The notes under the pieces: model-generated | The model's input: only the letters and a program-made list of their open reading frames with translations | What the model was told of the DNA's origin: nothing | Database searches by the model: none | Made by a program: the position numbers and the translations under genes | NCBI GenBank assembly: GCA_004151065.3 | Contig: NWUY0300033037.1 | Location: 77,950-106,380, forward strand | Direction of reading: 5' to 3' | From: Larix sibirica | Taxonomy: Eukaryota > Streptophyta > Pinopsida > Pinales > Pinaceae | DNA: 28,431 nt | Shown: positions 1 through 10,311 of the stretch, one piece after another | Numbering within the stretch: position 1 is the stretch's first letter | Layout of the letters: every line of letters starts with the position of its first letter

Positions 1-60
1 CTCGAATTGGGTCCGCGGGAGGGGATGTTACATGAGCCATCCTTGTACCGAAACAATTAT
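1..60 (+). mobile_element. 3' end of a Ty3/gypsy element: polypurine tract and LTR start
   Basis: The window opens inside the last bases of a retroelement internal region. A polypurine tract (GGGAGGGGA, 17-25) is followed directly by TGTTACA at 26, the usual form of a plant gypsy LTR start after its plus-strand primer. The upstream words (CTCGAATTGGGTCCGCGG) also resemble the non-coding end of gypsy pol regions. The LTR must run rightwards from 26, but its end was not located. No second copy was found in the window, so this is either a 3' LTR whose element lies to the left or a truncated one. The family call is inference from the tract and the LTR start only. Confidence 0.55.
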
Positions 61-791
61 TACATTTTATTATATATATATGTATGTATGTATAATTTTA
101 TTTTTTTTGTATTTCATAATATATGAAACAAAGATTTTGTTTTCTATTGTTTTTTAGTTTTAGGAAGTGGACAAGTGTGTTGAATATTATCTACATTAGT
201 ATTTATGAAAGGAAAAAAACAACGATTTTACATAGCTAGTAAATTGTTGAAAATTGTCAATTGGGTTTAGTTTGAGTGGTTGTGGGATTTATTGTTATCC
301 TCCCACCCAAGTCCTATTCCCATATGACAACCTTTCTTTTTCCAAATCCCTCTCTTGCTTATGATAATGATATTCAAAATTGTCCACCTAAATTAGAAGA
401 ATAAATCCTTAAAAATTTGATGTTGTATAGTGGGTTGTCAAGCAAGTCATAACAACAATTCCTACTTTAAGATAGTTTTAACAATTGACTACTAAAACCT
501 TTTAAAATTCATATACAAATATCCACAACCTATAAAGATCTTAGATGCTCTTGAAATGTAGACCAAAGAAAGCACAACTAGAATGTGTAGGAAAGATAAG
601 ATTTCAAACAAAACCCATCAATGTCACAACATAAAACAAGATGTAGAACAACTTCAAGAAGTTTCCAAATAGATTTAGGTTTATAAAACACTACATTCCA
701 CAATTAAAAAAATTCATAAAAAAACCTACAGTAAAAAGAAGATCTTATATGGAAGGACAACTCTCAGGTCCTTAAGGTCTTAGTTTTCGAG

Positions 792-820
792 CCTTCGACT
801 TTGATACCATGTGTAAGGAC
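792..820 (-). other. Possible primer-binding site and LTR end of a minus-strand retroelement
   Basis: Read on the minus strand, 809-792 is TGGTATCAAAGTCGAAGG. This resembles the initiator-methionine tRNA binding site of plant LTR retroelements (TGGTATCAGAGC). Just before it on that strand is ...CTTACACA, which would be the CA end of an LTR. The LTR would then extend to the right (810 upward) and the leader to the left. A 17-bp word, AGGTCCTTAAGGTCTTA, occurs at both 766-782 and 828-844, one on each side of the site. The match is partial and no coding region of such an element was identified nearby. Confidence 0.35.
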
Positions 821-844
821 CACTCCTAGGTCCTTAAGGTCTTA

Positions 845-1605
845 ATACTAATTTAACAATATATCATACTTCTTCTTTCATAACTGCTATATTTATGTTT
901 ATGTGCAAGTATAAACCAAATAAATAATTATTCTTTTACAACAGATAAAAGAAGAATATAGCATGTACATATCAATCCTATTTTAACAATTGCATAATTT
1001 CTGGCAAACATGTATATCAATTCTTGTAGAAATGTAGGATTTGCATCCTCAACTCCCTGCAACTCAACTCCTCAATTTCTCAAATGGTTTTGCCTCCTAG
1101 TCGGCTAGGAATAGCCTTGTCGACTCCCTAGCTCCAAGAAACTAAGTTTCTTGGCCCTCCATGCCCAAATCCTAAGAACAACAGTCCAACTAGTAATTTT
1201 CCTCAAGTTCTTCAAAAATCCATTTTGTTCCTCCCGCCTTCCCCTCAAATTATCCCAATGCCCCCTCTTCCTTCTCCATCCAACTACCTGTGTCCATCCC
1301 ACTGCCTTTCATTTCCCGAGAGCCTTTACTCTCCTTATCCTTTCATAAATTTGAAAACACCCTTCCCATTCCCTTTTTCAGTTCCATTTAATTAATTTAA
1401 TACCATGGAAACAGGTGGGTCATATGCAATTAATTATCTTATTAATTAAAAACCACCATCAATCTTTACAATCATTGATTAGAGATAACATAACATTATT
1501 TTTTAACAATATAAACTAAACATTGATTCACTTTTCAAAATCGCTAACACTATATTAATAATAGTAGTAGTCCTAAATAATAGTCCAATTCACACTATTA
1601 ACATT
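845..1605. other. No gene seen; pyrimidine-rich stretch in AT-rich DNA
   Basis: About 760 bases without a supported gene. From about 1040 to 1380 the plus strand is unusually rich in C and T (CTCCC, CCTTCCCC and similar). Open frames of about 65 codons exist on both strands across 1105-1348, as expected from skewed composition, and neither resembles a known domain. If a minus-strand LTR ends near 812, this stretch could be its GC-richer transcribed part, but no promoter or second copy supports that. Confidence 0.4.
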
Positions 1606-1718
1606 ATTAACACTATATTAACATTTATTGACCAAATTAATAATAGTCTAATTAACACTATATTAACATTTATTGATCAAATTAACAGTTGTCCAATTAA
1701 CACTAAATAACATTATTT
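1606..1718. repeat. 45-bp tandem repeat, two full copies and a partial third
   Basis: The unit beginning ATTAACACTATATTAACATT occupies 1606-1650 and 1651-1695, with a degraded third start at 1696. Copies one and two differ at only a few positions. Related shorter words (ATTAACACTATATTA, CAATTCACACTATTAAC) precede it from about 1545. It is a short AT-rich minisatellite with no coding content. Confidence 0.85.
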
Positions 1719-2384
1719 AGATCCATTGTCATCAAGCCCCCTATCATAATTACTTAGTCATTTATTAAATAACTTTACGTAAATGCATCAATTCATAATC
1801 AATATAAGTAATAATTAAGCCCTAACTAACTATAATGTAATTATTCACAATCGCAATGCATCAATGCCCAATTAAAATTGTTTAATAGATAATTCATGAT
1901 TTAGATATCATACAAGCATATATACACAAATTATGTAAGCATAGCTACTGCTTACATGCTTCGTGTAGGTACTAACAGTATTCAATCTCACATAACACAC
2001 AATTTACACAAATTATTATCTACTAATGCAAGCTTAAACCAGAAATTGTAATGTCTAACAATTTACAGACTTACATCACGATAATTTATTAAAACAACAC
2101 AATGTACTTAGTTACCATACAAGAGTAAAGCAAAGGTTTTCAACACACACATAATTAATTAAGTTTCTCCCCATAACTTAAATGGAATTCCTAACTACCT
2201 ACTTCCCTCTACCTAATCCACAACTACCTCCTCATTATATCCTTCCTTTGCTAGAATATCATGTAGCATAAACTATATTGACCTAACTCCAGATATAACC
2301 CGTAAGCGGAAGTGTCGACTACATCAACCTAAATTTCCTAGCAAGTAAACAATAGTCACCATCACACATCTCGGGGAGCATGGA
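1719..2384. other. AT-rich stretch without recognisable features
   Basis: No open frame, RNA gene or clear repeat was found. The sequence is AT-rich with scattered short A/T words. The right edge is where similarity to the 7880 copy of the minus-strand LTR begins (GGCCCTCCCATGACTC near 2391). Confidence 0.4.
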
Positions 2385-3087
2385 TTAACATGGCCCTCCC
2401 ATGACTCTGAGTTTTATAGGATGAACGGTGGGTAATACCTCTACTCCTCCTAGTGGAACTAGGGTCAACACCCTACTAATAATCATATTGTGTTGTTGTT
2501 CTCCATAGAGTTACATCATTGAATGACCAGTTTAGGTAATTGTGTTTCCTATAAAAACTTGTAGTGACCTACATATCATAGCAATGTATCAAACCAATAA
2601 CTAACTCATGAATGACACTTCATAATATACCTATTTCTCTTTCGATGGCAATAACATCAAGGTTACTTTAGTACCACAAGTATTTGGCTATTACTTATTC
2701 CCTAACCTATGGGTTAGAATATCAAAAATTAAGATCATGCATAATCATTTATTGTTTTCAGGTAATTACCAAGTTTTAAATTTCTAAATGATGCAAATAA
2801 GATCATTTATTTAGCATGTGCATGCCACCCATTTTTTCATTTAAATGGGCCTCCATGTACCACAATATTCCATTTAGATTTTCATGTTGAAAGTAAATCA
2901 CACAATTATCATCATAATAATATAAACAACAATCATAAACATAAATTCCTTGTATTAGTAAGTCCATAAATACACAAATATAGTTCTCTTAGTCAAGTTG
3001 AGTTCAATGGATGATATGCAAAGAAATACAAAACATGTCCTAACATTGTTTGGTTGTCAAATTCAAAATATGGGGTGTTACATACAC
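2385..3087 (-). mobile_element. Minus-strand Ty3/gypsy LTR, copy 1
   Basis: On the minus strand this begins with TGTAACACCCCATATTTTG (from 3087 down), a classic plant gypsy LTR start. A purine-rich tract (GGGTGGGTGTA) lies directly upstream on that strand (3099-3088 region and again at 3163-3152). The body aligns by eye to 7880-8480: CCCTCCCATGACTC, then GGGTAATRCCTC, then TTTCTCTTTCGA and other shared words in the same order and spacing. Similarity is moderate, which points to an old element or to two related elements. No terminal repeat pair enclosing a minus-strand coding region was found, so it may be a solo or truncated LTR. The left boundary is set only by the end of similarity to the other copy. 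Confidence 0.6.
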
Positions 3088-3163
3088 CCACCCNAATACA
3101 AAATAGGTCATAATGTAGTTTAGTTGTCCTAGTCAAAATATGGGGCGTTACATACACCCACCC
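3025..3163 (-). repeat. 69-bp duplicated LTR-start block joined across an unknown base
   Basis: Positions 3025-3093 and 3095-3163 are the same 69-bp block (AATACAAAA ... ACATACACCCACCC) with about 11 differences, separated by a single N at 3094. Both include the LTR start and the purine tract of a minus-strand gypsy element. Equal length, exact abutment at the N and moderate divergence fit either a real tandem duplication or two different LTR copies joined during scaffolding. Confidence 0.8.
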
Positions 3164-3361
3164 TTCAAGAAACTTCGTCCCGAAGTTATAATAAAAAATG
3201 TGTGGGATAATTCTGACAAATGGTCTTTGCATTTTCATAGGTAGCAAATCATGGGCTATACTTTTCTTACTAGACCTTAACCTAGTCCACCAAGTGATGC
3301 CTGAGTTATCGGACCCTATGGTACAATATGCATAATGGTTTGACCATGATGGTTCCGTCAT
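3164..3361 (-). pseudogene. End of the internal region of a minus-strand gypsy element
   Basis: On the minus strand, the sequence just before the purine tract reads ACTTCGGGACGAAGTTTCTT (3183-3164). This closely resembles the common 3' untranslated end of plant gypsy pol (gggacgaagtttctt, then a purine tract, then TGTAACACCCC). An open frame on this strand runs from 3361 into the LTR. It contains WTRLRSSKKS and FGTKFLEGW, the latter being translation of the non-coding tail. No chromodomain or integrase motif is visible, so only the extreme 3' end of the element remains. Confidence 0.5.
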
Positions 3362-3444
3362 GTAAAACCTACAACTCCTTCCAGTTTAGTTTATGAGATT
3401 CATAAGCTATATAAATCCGTAATACAAATGAATGAAAAACATCA

Positions 3445-3905
3445 CTATTTTAATGCAAATGGGGTAGTAGCACAAGGTGACATGCAACTAGTACAATTAT
3501 TTCTAAAATTTTGAGGTGTTGGAGAAAGTATTTTGGACCAGTTTGGGGGACTACACGCAAGGAAGTGAACCACACGACAACAAGCTAAAGGACCAATGCA
3601 TGCAAAAGCTGGAAGAAAGTTAGAAATTGTTGGGATGTTTTTCCACTTTGTATGGGCTAAGCCCCACTGTAACCATATAAATATGTAAGGGTTTTTGGGG
3701 ATAGGAGAGCTAGTTCTATGCATGTTTTTTGTCTTGAGGGTATGTGCATTTGTGTAAGAGATTGGGGTATGATTGAGGCAGAGATTCGATGCATAGTGTG
3801 CAATTTTTGTAAGAACTGCTTTGATGATAATAAAGGAGTAAGCTGAAGTCTAGAAATAATGTCTCTGTGTTATGATTTGGTGAATGCTTTACTTATTACA
3901 CACAT
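3445..3905 (+). promoter_or_regulatory. Candidate plus-strand LTR with TATA box and polyadenylation signal
   Basis: TGTTGGAGAAAG at 3517 resembles a plant LTR start. A TATA-like word (CATATAAATATG, about 3674-3685) follows after about 160 bases. AATAAAGGAG, a polyadenylation-type signal, lies at about 3829, and TTACACACA near 3895-3903 could be an LTR end. This order fits a 5' LTR for the plus-strand gag region that starts about 1.1 kb downstream. A second copy was not found downstream of 7820, and no convincing primer-binding site follows, so the assignment is tentative. Confidence 0.35.
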
Positions 3906-5025
3906 GTGTTATGCTTGTTTTCAACTTAGTAATATGAATGTGTTATATGTTGTTATGATTATATTATTTGTTTCATGAAAGAATGATATGATGTTTTCCA
4001 CTTCATGAATATTATGAATGATTAAGAATGGTTAGATCGAATGCCTCTTATCCCTTTAGCACTGGAGAACCTTGGTTCTTGTAGTCCACATAGATTCCTC
4101 AAGAGAGACTTAATATGCTCGCAGGTGATGCCAAAAGGGCTGGTATCTAAGGGTTTTTTTGGTGAATTAAATTTGAAACCTGGGTATTCCCATTGCGTGC
4201 TAACAAATGGTTCTATTGTTGGGATCGGGATCTGTGAGTGAAGCGGACGTGGAGTCTGACTAATAAAGAGATTGATGGGTGGATAGAGGAAGATGAATAA
4301 TTTTTTTCCAGAGATCAGAGTAAATACACACGGATCAGGTCGCATGAATGGTTAGAAAGGTATGTGTATTCAGATCTACCTACGATTTTCTTTAGTGAAT
4401 TCCCAATAATTCTGGTTGAGTGGTTAAAAATTCTAGTTGAAACAAATGTGAAACTTAACCTTGTTGTTCCAAGGAATTGGACCCCTGTTGATTTAACAAG
4501 TGAATATTGTAAGTAACTGGATCTTGCACACAGTTGATTTCTAGCTAGATAGTGTACTGGGGGGTTATGTCACAGAGTTTGCTATAAGTTGTACCTAGTT
4601 GTACAGTACTACTGAAAGGAATTTCTTTAAAGGTCCACGCGGAAGATATTTGAAAGCATTGTCTACTTGGATCAAGATGTTGTTTCACGACAAGGGAGTT
4701 ATGAGGTTGGAATCTGATCACTAGGCACCCCGAGTGCATAGGGGAACTGGGGATTGACTAGGGGATGATCTGAGAGTATGGGAGGGATGTAGGAAAGAAT
4801 GAATAAGATATGGATGGGTTGAGGATGACGAGAAAAGAATAAGGTTGGATGGAAGAATAGATTGGAGTGTTGTGCAGTGGAATATTTCGATACAATAAGA
4901 AGAAGACCGTGGATAACAGAGAGGGGCAACACAGTGAGTTTGAGGAAAGAGGAATTGATGCAACATTCCAGATCGAAGGAATCTAGGGCACAGAAAGGAA
5001 AGAATACGAACCTTAGTGCATTCCA
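3906..5025. other. Untranslated leader or unidentified stretch before the gag remnant
   Basis: Open frames here (for example plus 4041-4241 and several on the minus strand) are short, and none resembles a known protein. Position alone suggests the 5' leader of the downstream plus-strand retroelement. GAATGGTTAGA appears near 4025 and again near 4345. From about 4745 to 5000 the plus strand becomes purine-rich (runs such as GGGGATGATCTGAGAGTATGG). Confidence 0.3.
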
Positions 5026-6726
5026 ATGGGAGAAGATCTAGTACATCCCAGTATAACTACTCCCAGTATCCTTACTCAGGTGATTATGTTCGTCAAACCC
5101 ACAACCTCATACGTGTCTCCAAGATCTGAGATAAGAACTAAAACTTTGTCACGAGCACTTATAGTTAGTACATGGAGTAAGAATAGAAGTAAAGGAAGTC
5201 AAAGTAGTGGAAGTAGTATGAAAACACAGACTCAATCAACAACACCAGGAATGAACACTGAACACTACACAATGGAACATCCCACTTTGAGGATGCATGT
5301 CTTCTTTGGAGCAGGGACAAAAGACCCCCCAAAACATCTATTTGTCTATGAAGCCATATGGAAAATGGAGCAGTTCTAGGATGATAATACAAAGATTACG
5401 CAGCTAGTCATGATGTTTAGAGACCGTGCATTGCTTTTGTTTATGAAAGATTAGTCTACCACGCTAGCGAACCAACCTAGAAAATTGGACAATATCAGGC
5501 AAGCTCTGCTGAAAGAATTCAAGAAACCAAAGTCTAAGTAATAGTGCATTACAGAGTTAAAGGAGATTAATTATTTTCCAAATGAATCGGTGTGGGATTT
5601 TGTTTCGAGATTCAAGGTGTTGATGGATCATTCGACCTTTCAGATTCCATATGAACAACATAATGAATGGTTCATTGTAGGATTATTACTGCATATAACA
5701 TGTCCATTGATGCAGTAGAAGATTATGTCGCATTCAGACACACTAGATATTTCCATGAAGTTGTAAGCATCCCATATAGGCGAAAGTGGCGCAGGTATGG
5801 CATAGGTGCAGTCGCAATTAGCAATAATAACAATTCAGCCACAGGAGATTGATAAAGGGAAGGAAAAGTGTGAGGAAGTATGGTGCATCACATGTAGAGA
5901 ATAAGGACATCATAAGAATGAATGTCTAGATTTTGTAGACTATTTTTCTTCAGGACATTCGAACCCCTTGCGCACAAGAAGAGGAAGGTTATAGTTTGAG
6001 ATATGTAGAACTGGGGGTCATCCTATGAACACTTTCCTGTTGATGCAGAAGTATCAAAGCAGTATTAGAAACTTATTTTGTAATTTTTTCAAGTCTATGG
6101 GACATGAAAAAAAGGATTATTGCGCATTAAACTTGATGAGAGAATGCACCTCAGATGCATACAGAGTTTAACGGGAACCAGGACCAGAAACAAGGGCACC
6201 ACAAAATAATGCTCTGAGGGACTGCAATAAAGGAAAACGAGGAGGGTTAAGAGGTCACAAAAGAGGAGGATTCAACCAAGGAAGAGGATCGATTATATGT
6301 TATAATTGTAACCATCCTGGGCGTTATGCATGAGATTTTCTGAATCCTTGAACATGTACATGCTGTATGCAATTAGATCATGCGACAAAATTCTGTCCAC
6401 AGTTGATAACAAAGTGGCAGGATAAAAGGAACCTAAATCAGAATGTGCAAATGATATCAACAAAAGAGTGCAACAATCAACCCAATAAAGCAGTAGTTAC
6501 GCATGGAGGAGCTATAACAGGAGCCGATTTCATAGATCCAAGAATTCAGACCGAGCAATGGGTCAGAAAAGCTACAGATACCAACCCAAAATTTGATGCT
6601 CGGAGGGAGAAGGACACATATAAGAAATCAAGGAAGGGGTTTCTAGACATGGGATGCATAGCATTGATGCCACGACCTATGTATGATAGACTGCCTATGT
6701 ATGACATGACTCCAATCTATGATTAA
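5026..6726 (+). pseudogene. Decayed retrotransposon gag with capsid and five CCHC-type knuckles
   Basis: This was the structural protein of an LTR retroelement, which coats the RNA in virus-like particles. One frame can be followed from 5026 through in-frame stops at 5380, about 5452 and about 5539. The capsid part holds FGAGTKDPPKHL, WKMEQ, LANQPRKLD, then ELKEINYFPNESVWDFVSRF (about 5560-5620), a retrotransposon-gag signature. Five zinc-knuckle positions follow: WCITCRE*GHHKNEC (about 5880-5925), FEICRTGGHP (5995-6027), LFCNFFKSMGHEKKD (6070-6118), CYNCNHPGRYA (6300-6332) and CTCCMQLDHATKFC (6355-6396). Several have lost a cysteine or histidine. An RGG-rich linker (about 6238-6290) precedes the fourth. 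The open frame 6367-6726 is the linker toward protease. Numerous stops make it inactive. Confidence 0.8.
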
Positions 6727-7330
6727 TCGATTCCAGGAAGACCAGTTGAGAAGATAAGTACATTGAAAAGTTTCTTAAAGAGTGTTTCAGAATTGATGTT
6801 GGATGAAACTACATTGAACATATTGCATAGGCTAATCAATCAGTACATGCAAGATAAATATACTCGTCATACAATGAGCATTCAACTAGGTGTGGTGCAA
6901 AAGGAGGACGAATAAGGAATTCTGACTTCGTGTGCAAATCAGAGACTATGACATGGAATACATCATTTTAGGTCTGGGATCTGATGTGGATGTCCTTCCA
7001 AAGCAAACATGGCAAATGATGGGTAAACCCAAGTTAATATGGTCACCTATTTAGTTGACATTAGAAAACCAACACAATATTGTTCCAATTGGAAGGTTGA
7101 CCAGGGTGAATGTTGATATTGATGCAGTGCGCAACACAACATAATTTGAAGTTATTAAGATAGTGGATAATAGTAAACCTTATCTAGTGTTGCTTTGTGT
7201 CGTCTAGGATTTCACCAACCAAGATATCATTGATCTAAAAAAGAGGCAAATTATCTTTGAAGGAGAACACTTGAGGGTTATTGTGCTATTGGATCCAACA
7301 GAAGGAATATGATATGAAGAACCCGTCAGA
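6727..7330 (+). pseudogene. Decayed retropepsin-like protease domain of the same element
   Basis: After the gag linker, a plus-strand reading from about 6935 gives RDYDMEYIILGLGSDVDVLP and then KQTWQMMGKPKL. This matches the aspartic protease segment of a plant gypsy family, in which D-x-G-S-x-V-N-V-L-P replaces the usual DTG core. Here the expected catalytic Asp reads Gly (GLGSD). Further conserved words are IVPIGRLTRVNVDID, FEVIKIVDNS and LLDPTEG (about 7295). In-frame stops occur after WSPI, after RNTT, within the CVV*DF segment and after DPTEGI. The domain would have processed the polyprotein but is inactive as written. Confidence 0.65.
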
Positions 7331-7820
7331 AACAAAGAACTGGATAACTTGTACAATATGACCACCTGGATGGAGGACTATGTGAATCCTATTGTTGATG
7401 GTATACTCAGTTGGTGAAGTATTAGCTCTTGTGCGTTGGATTCAGAAGAAACCTTTGAGGATTGGCAATAGATGATGCATGATATATCCTGAAGGATGTG
7501 TGCTCATATTATCCGCTCATTGCGTTGGATAAAAACTGAGGTAGGTGATCCCCTGAAGTATGATGGACTAGTAGATGTAGGCTCTTTTTTAAAAGACTTT
7601 GAAGTGCAAGTAGTTGAGCAACAGATAATACTAAAATTAGATATCGCACTGAAGGAGACTCCTGCAAGAGGGTGGGCTGTGCATAAGGACGAAATGAAAG
7701 ATTAGCAACAATGCAGAATGTTGCTACAGGTCAGATTTGGAACTAAGTATGTTGCGCAGAATTATACTGGGTTGAGTTGTCCATCATACCATCTTAGAAA
7801 GTGCACTATGAAATGGATTT
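7331..7820 (+). pseudogene. Second capsid-like domain downstream of the protease
   Basis: In the same frame as the protease tail, and interrupted by stops, the reading continues through NLYNMTTWMEDYVNPIVDG and then FEDWQ. It then enters the open stretch 7496-7705: DPLKYDGLVDVGSFLKDFEV, LDIALKETPARGWAVHKDEM, then after a stop QQCRMLLQVRFGTK. This is the pattern of a Ty3/gypsy capsid N-terminal region (PLKYDG, a TPAR-x-W core, ending W-x-x-C and RFG). It differs from the capsid at 5500-5700, so two capsid-like domains flank the protease. No reverse transcriptase follows before the break at 7879. ETPARGW has Gly where the family usually has Trp. Confidence 0.65.
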
Positions 7821-7878
7821 GATTAGAATACTTTTTGTTTTTTCCTTTGTTCTTCTTTTTACCACCGGATTTTTGAGG

Positions 7879-7879
7879 N
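7879..7879. other. Unknown base at a repeat boundary (probable assembly join)
   Basis: A single N sits between TTTTTGAGG and CCCTCCCATGACTCC. The right side starts exactly where similarity to the LTR copy near 2392 starts. Together with the N at 3094 it brackets the 4.8-kb plus-strand gag-protease segment. Confidence 0.7.
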
Positions 7880-8480
7880 CCCTCCCATGACTCCAGGTTT
7901 TGGAGGATAAATTATGGGTAATGCCTCCACCCCTCATAATGGAACAATGGTCAATGCCTGCATCGACATAGTAACTGTGTTGCTATTGTTGTTCTCAGGC
8001 TTTGTCATCTAATAACCAATTTGGGCAATTGAGTTTCCTGAAACCCTGCACCTTCCCACACATCATGATAATGAACCAATAAGCATACAAAACAATAATG
8101 TTTCACTCACATACCATTTCTCTTTCGAAGTTCATGTCACCTATGTACTTTTTTTTCGTTGCATCCAGCTATCTCTTAGCTCATTTTAAACCTATACGTT
8201 AGTCTCCCAACACAATATCATGCAATCATTGACATATACATATTCCATTACTAATCAACAAACAATGTAACCATATCTTTTATGTATCGTGCACTTGGTA
8301 TCACATTCATTTATTTGACACATAACTTTAAATTGGTATCCACGTACCCAACATCTTTTAAATTTGCATGCTAAAGATAGAATTAAAGCACAACCATCAT
8401 TAATAATATTAACATCACACACATGTATATAACTTCCACAAAATAATAGGTCCATATGTCTACAATGTCATTATATTGAC
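7880..8480 (-). mobile_element. Minus-strand Ty3/gypsy LTR, copy 2 (truncated)
   Basis: This aligns to 2385-3020 in the same orientation. Shared words in order are CCCTCCCATGACTC, GGGTAATGCCTC, TGTTGTTCTC, TTTCTCTTTCGA, ATGCAATCATTGA and the final CACAAATA region. The LTR start (TGTAACACCCC on the minus strand) and the purine tract present at the first copy are absent. Similarity fades around 8460-8490, so the U3 end is lost. Orientation is inferred only from copy 1. Confidence 0.55.
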
Positions 8481-8489
8481 GAAGTTCCA

Positions 8490-8887
8490 CAAATAATAAG
8501 AAAATACAATTAGGTAATGATAGTTCAGATGGTAAAGTAAAAATGAAGCATTACATTATAAGACTCCCTTGTAATCAATAGTGTTAAACTTCGTCAATAA
8601 AATCCCCTCAATCAATTTGGAATTAGTAGAAGTCGAATGCTCTATGAGTTTATTCAAACAATTTAGCACTAGTAAAATCATCATTGATTAGAATAAAGTA
8701 GATTAAACCATCTATCATCTATGATTAGTTTTACAACTTTTTCGTTGATCAAATCTACATTCTACACAACCCTACCTATATAGTAGTAGAAATCTTGTGA
8801 AATAAGCCAACTTTATGCATAGAAGACTTGTTGCTACTAATTCACAAATATTCTCAACAATTTCTTTATGCTTGTGACATGGAGAAA
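8490..8887. other. No feature seen
   Basis: AT-rich sequence with no open frame and no recognised repeat. It ends where similarity to the 16566 region begins. Confidence 0.4.
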
Positions 8888-9031
8888 AAAATGATCATTG
8901 TCTTTGATATGATTAAAAAGTCTCAAAAGGAGGGCTTTAAAGATTTATAAAATAAATTACATTGTTACCCAACAATATATTTGTAGTTCAAAGTTAACAA
9001 TGTTTTCAATGATGTTTACCAACTTGTTCTG

Positions 9032-9277
9032 ATGGCTTCCCTTGCGAACTTGTATGGTTGTTTAACAATTGGAATCTTGATCACAAGTAAAGGCTTAGTA
9101 ATAATCGTGGGATTGAATGAAGGACTAATTGCATTTATTGTGCATATTTACTCCCAACATTTGGTTTTATTGTCAAAGTTTGCTTCTAATTATATTTCTT
9201 TGTTATTGGAAGAGGATCTTGGAATGTCTAAGGGAGTATATGTGAGCAAGCCAACGAACACTACCATAAGAAAGTAG
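9032..9277 (+). other. Unrecognised 81-codon open frame in the segment unique to copy 1
   Basis: An ATG-initiated frame with a mildly hydrophobic first 55 residues (GILITSKGLVIIVGLNEGLI, then FIVHIYSQHLVLL). It resembles no domain I know. It lies in the 650-base segment present in copy 1 of the large repeat and missing from copy 2. AT-rich DNA gives such frames by chance, and there is no homologous copy in the window to test conservation. GCATATTTACTCCCAACAT (about 9142) is similar to the left edge of the 19508 insertion (CACATATTTACTCCTAAACA). Confidence 0.15.
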
Positions 9278-9300
9278 ATCTCTTAAGAAAGTAGATCTCT
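9268..9300. repeat. Short tandem duplication of 17-18 bp
   Basis: AAGAAAGTAGATCTCTT is repeated head to tail just after the preceding open frame. It is a local slippage-type duplication. Confidence 0.7.
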
Positions 9301-9354
9301 TGTAAATCTACAAAATTAAAAAGACATGGCATGTAAAGGAGCAACTCAAGAAAA

Positions 9355-9456
9355 GATTATGTAGCATGGGATGTGTAAATCTTAATAAAGATGGTATAAA
9401 ATATGGATTATGTAGCATGGGATGTGTAAATTTTAATAAAGATTGTATAAAATATG
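9355..9456. repeat. 51-bp tandem duplication
   Basis: GATTATGTAGCATGGGATGT and the following bases to AAAATATG occupy 9355-9405 and are repeated at 9406-9456 with two differences. No equivalent is present in copy 2 of the large repeat. Confidence 0.9.
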
Positions 9457-9930
9457 TTGTTTTTTTTTATGTTGTGTTGTAAAATATGTTGATTTATTGT
9501 AATTATTTCTTAATACTATGTTTTATGATTAAATGTAGTTTGTTGTTTCTTTGAATCTTAATTGCATTTTTGGAGGCTAATACTCATGTTTGTGAAAAGC
9601 AAGTCAAATGTGGATACAAATATAGACAAATGCACTTGAAGATAAATTGCAATCAAAAGTAAATTGTGTTTTGGAACATGAGGCGATTTGACATACATTA
9701 GGTTAGAAAAATGCGTTTGGAAAAGTATAATTTCCTAATGTTTTATGAAATTCAGTCATAATTCATGATGTTTGGAATCAACTTGTATTTTTTCCTTTGA
9801 GTTTGTGTGTATGTGGGATCAAAGGCAATACAAAAAGAGTTAAGAGAATATGTTTTAGGCAATTGTTTTAGAATGCCATGTCTTTTTTACGACTTTTTGA
9901 TGGTATTTTGAGCATATCTCCTTTATACAA

Positions 9931-10128
9931 CCTCATTTTAGGTATTGTGTGAAGTGTTAAAATCCTAATTCAAATAGTTGCGTGGTGAAATGTTGCATAA
10001 CTATGTTTGAGAAAAATAGAAAGAGTAAACCTCTTTTTAGTTATTGTGTGAAGTGTTGAAATCCTAATTCAAATAGCTGTGTGGTGAGATGTTGCATGAT
10101 TATATTTGAGAAAAGTGGAAAAAGTAAA
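9931..10128. repeat. 99-bp tandem duplication, expanded in the sister copy
   Basis: Two head-to-tail units (9931-10029 and 10030-10128) carry TTGTGTGAAGTGTT, AATCCTAATTCAAATAG and GAGAAA-rich ends. The homologous place in the second large copy (16945-17275) holds three units, so unit number has changed since the copies separated. Confidence 0.85.
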
Positions 10129-10311
10129 GTTTAATTAAAGAGAATAGATTGAATATTATTGTTATAAAATAACATTTATTAAGGAGAAGAATGTTTGAAA
10201 CTAACTTGGAATATAGTAATTAATAGAATTGTAAAAACATTTTTTAAAAAGAAGAATATTTGAAGTTACCTTGTAATTTTGAAAGAAGCAATGTCATTAC
10301 AAAATGAAAAC

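Noticed and set aside
1105-1348. Overlapping 65-codon frames on both strands in the CT-rich stretch
   Set aside because: They mirror each other on opposite strands, have no domain and are explained by composition.
4545-5026. Several minus-strand frames of 64-101 codons
   Set aside because: Pyrimidine-rich by complement of a purine-rich plus strand, overlapping each other, with no motif.
2385-8480. A single LTR retrotransposon with the two LTR copies as its ends
   Set aside because: The LTRs are minus-strand by their TGTAACACCCC start and purine tract, while the coding remnants between them are plus-strand. Two Ns also separate them.
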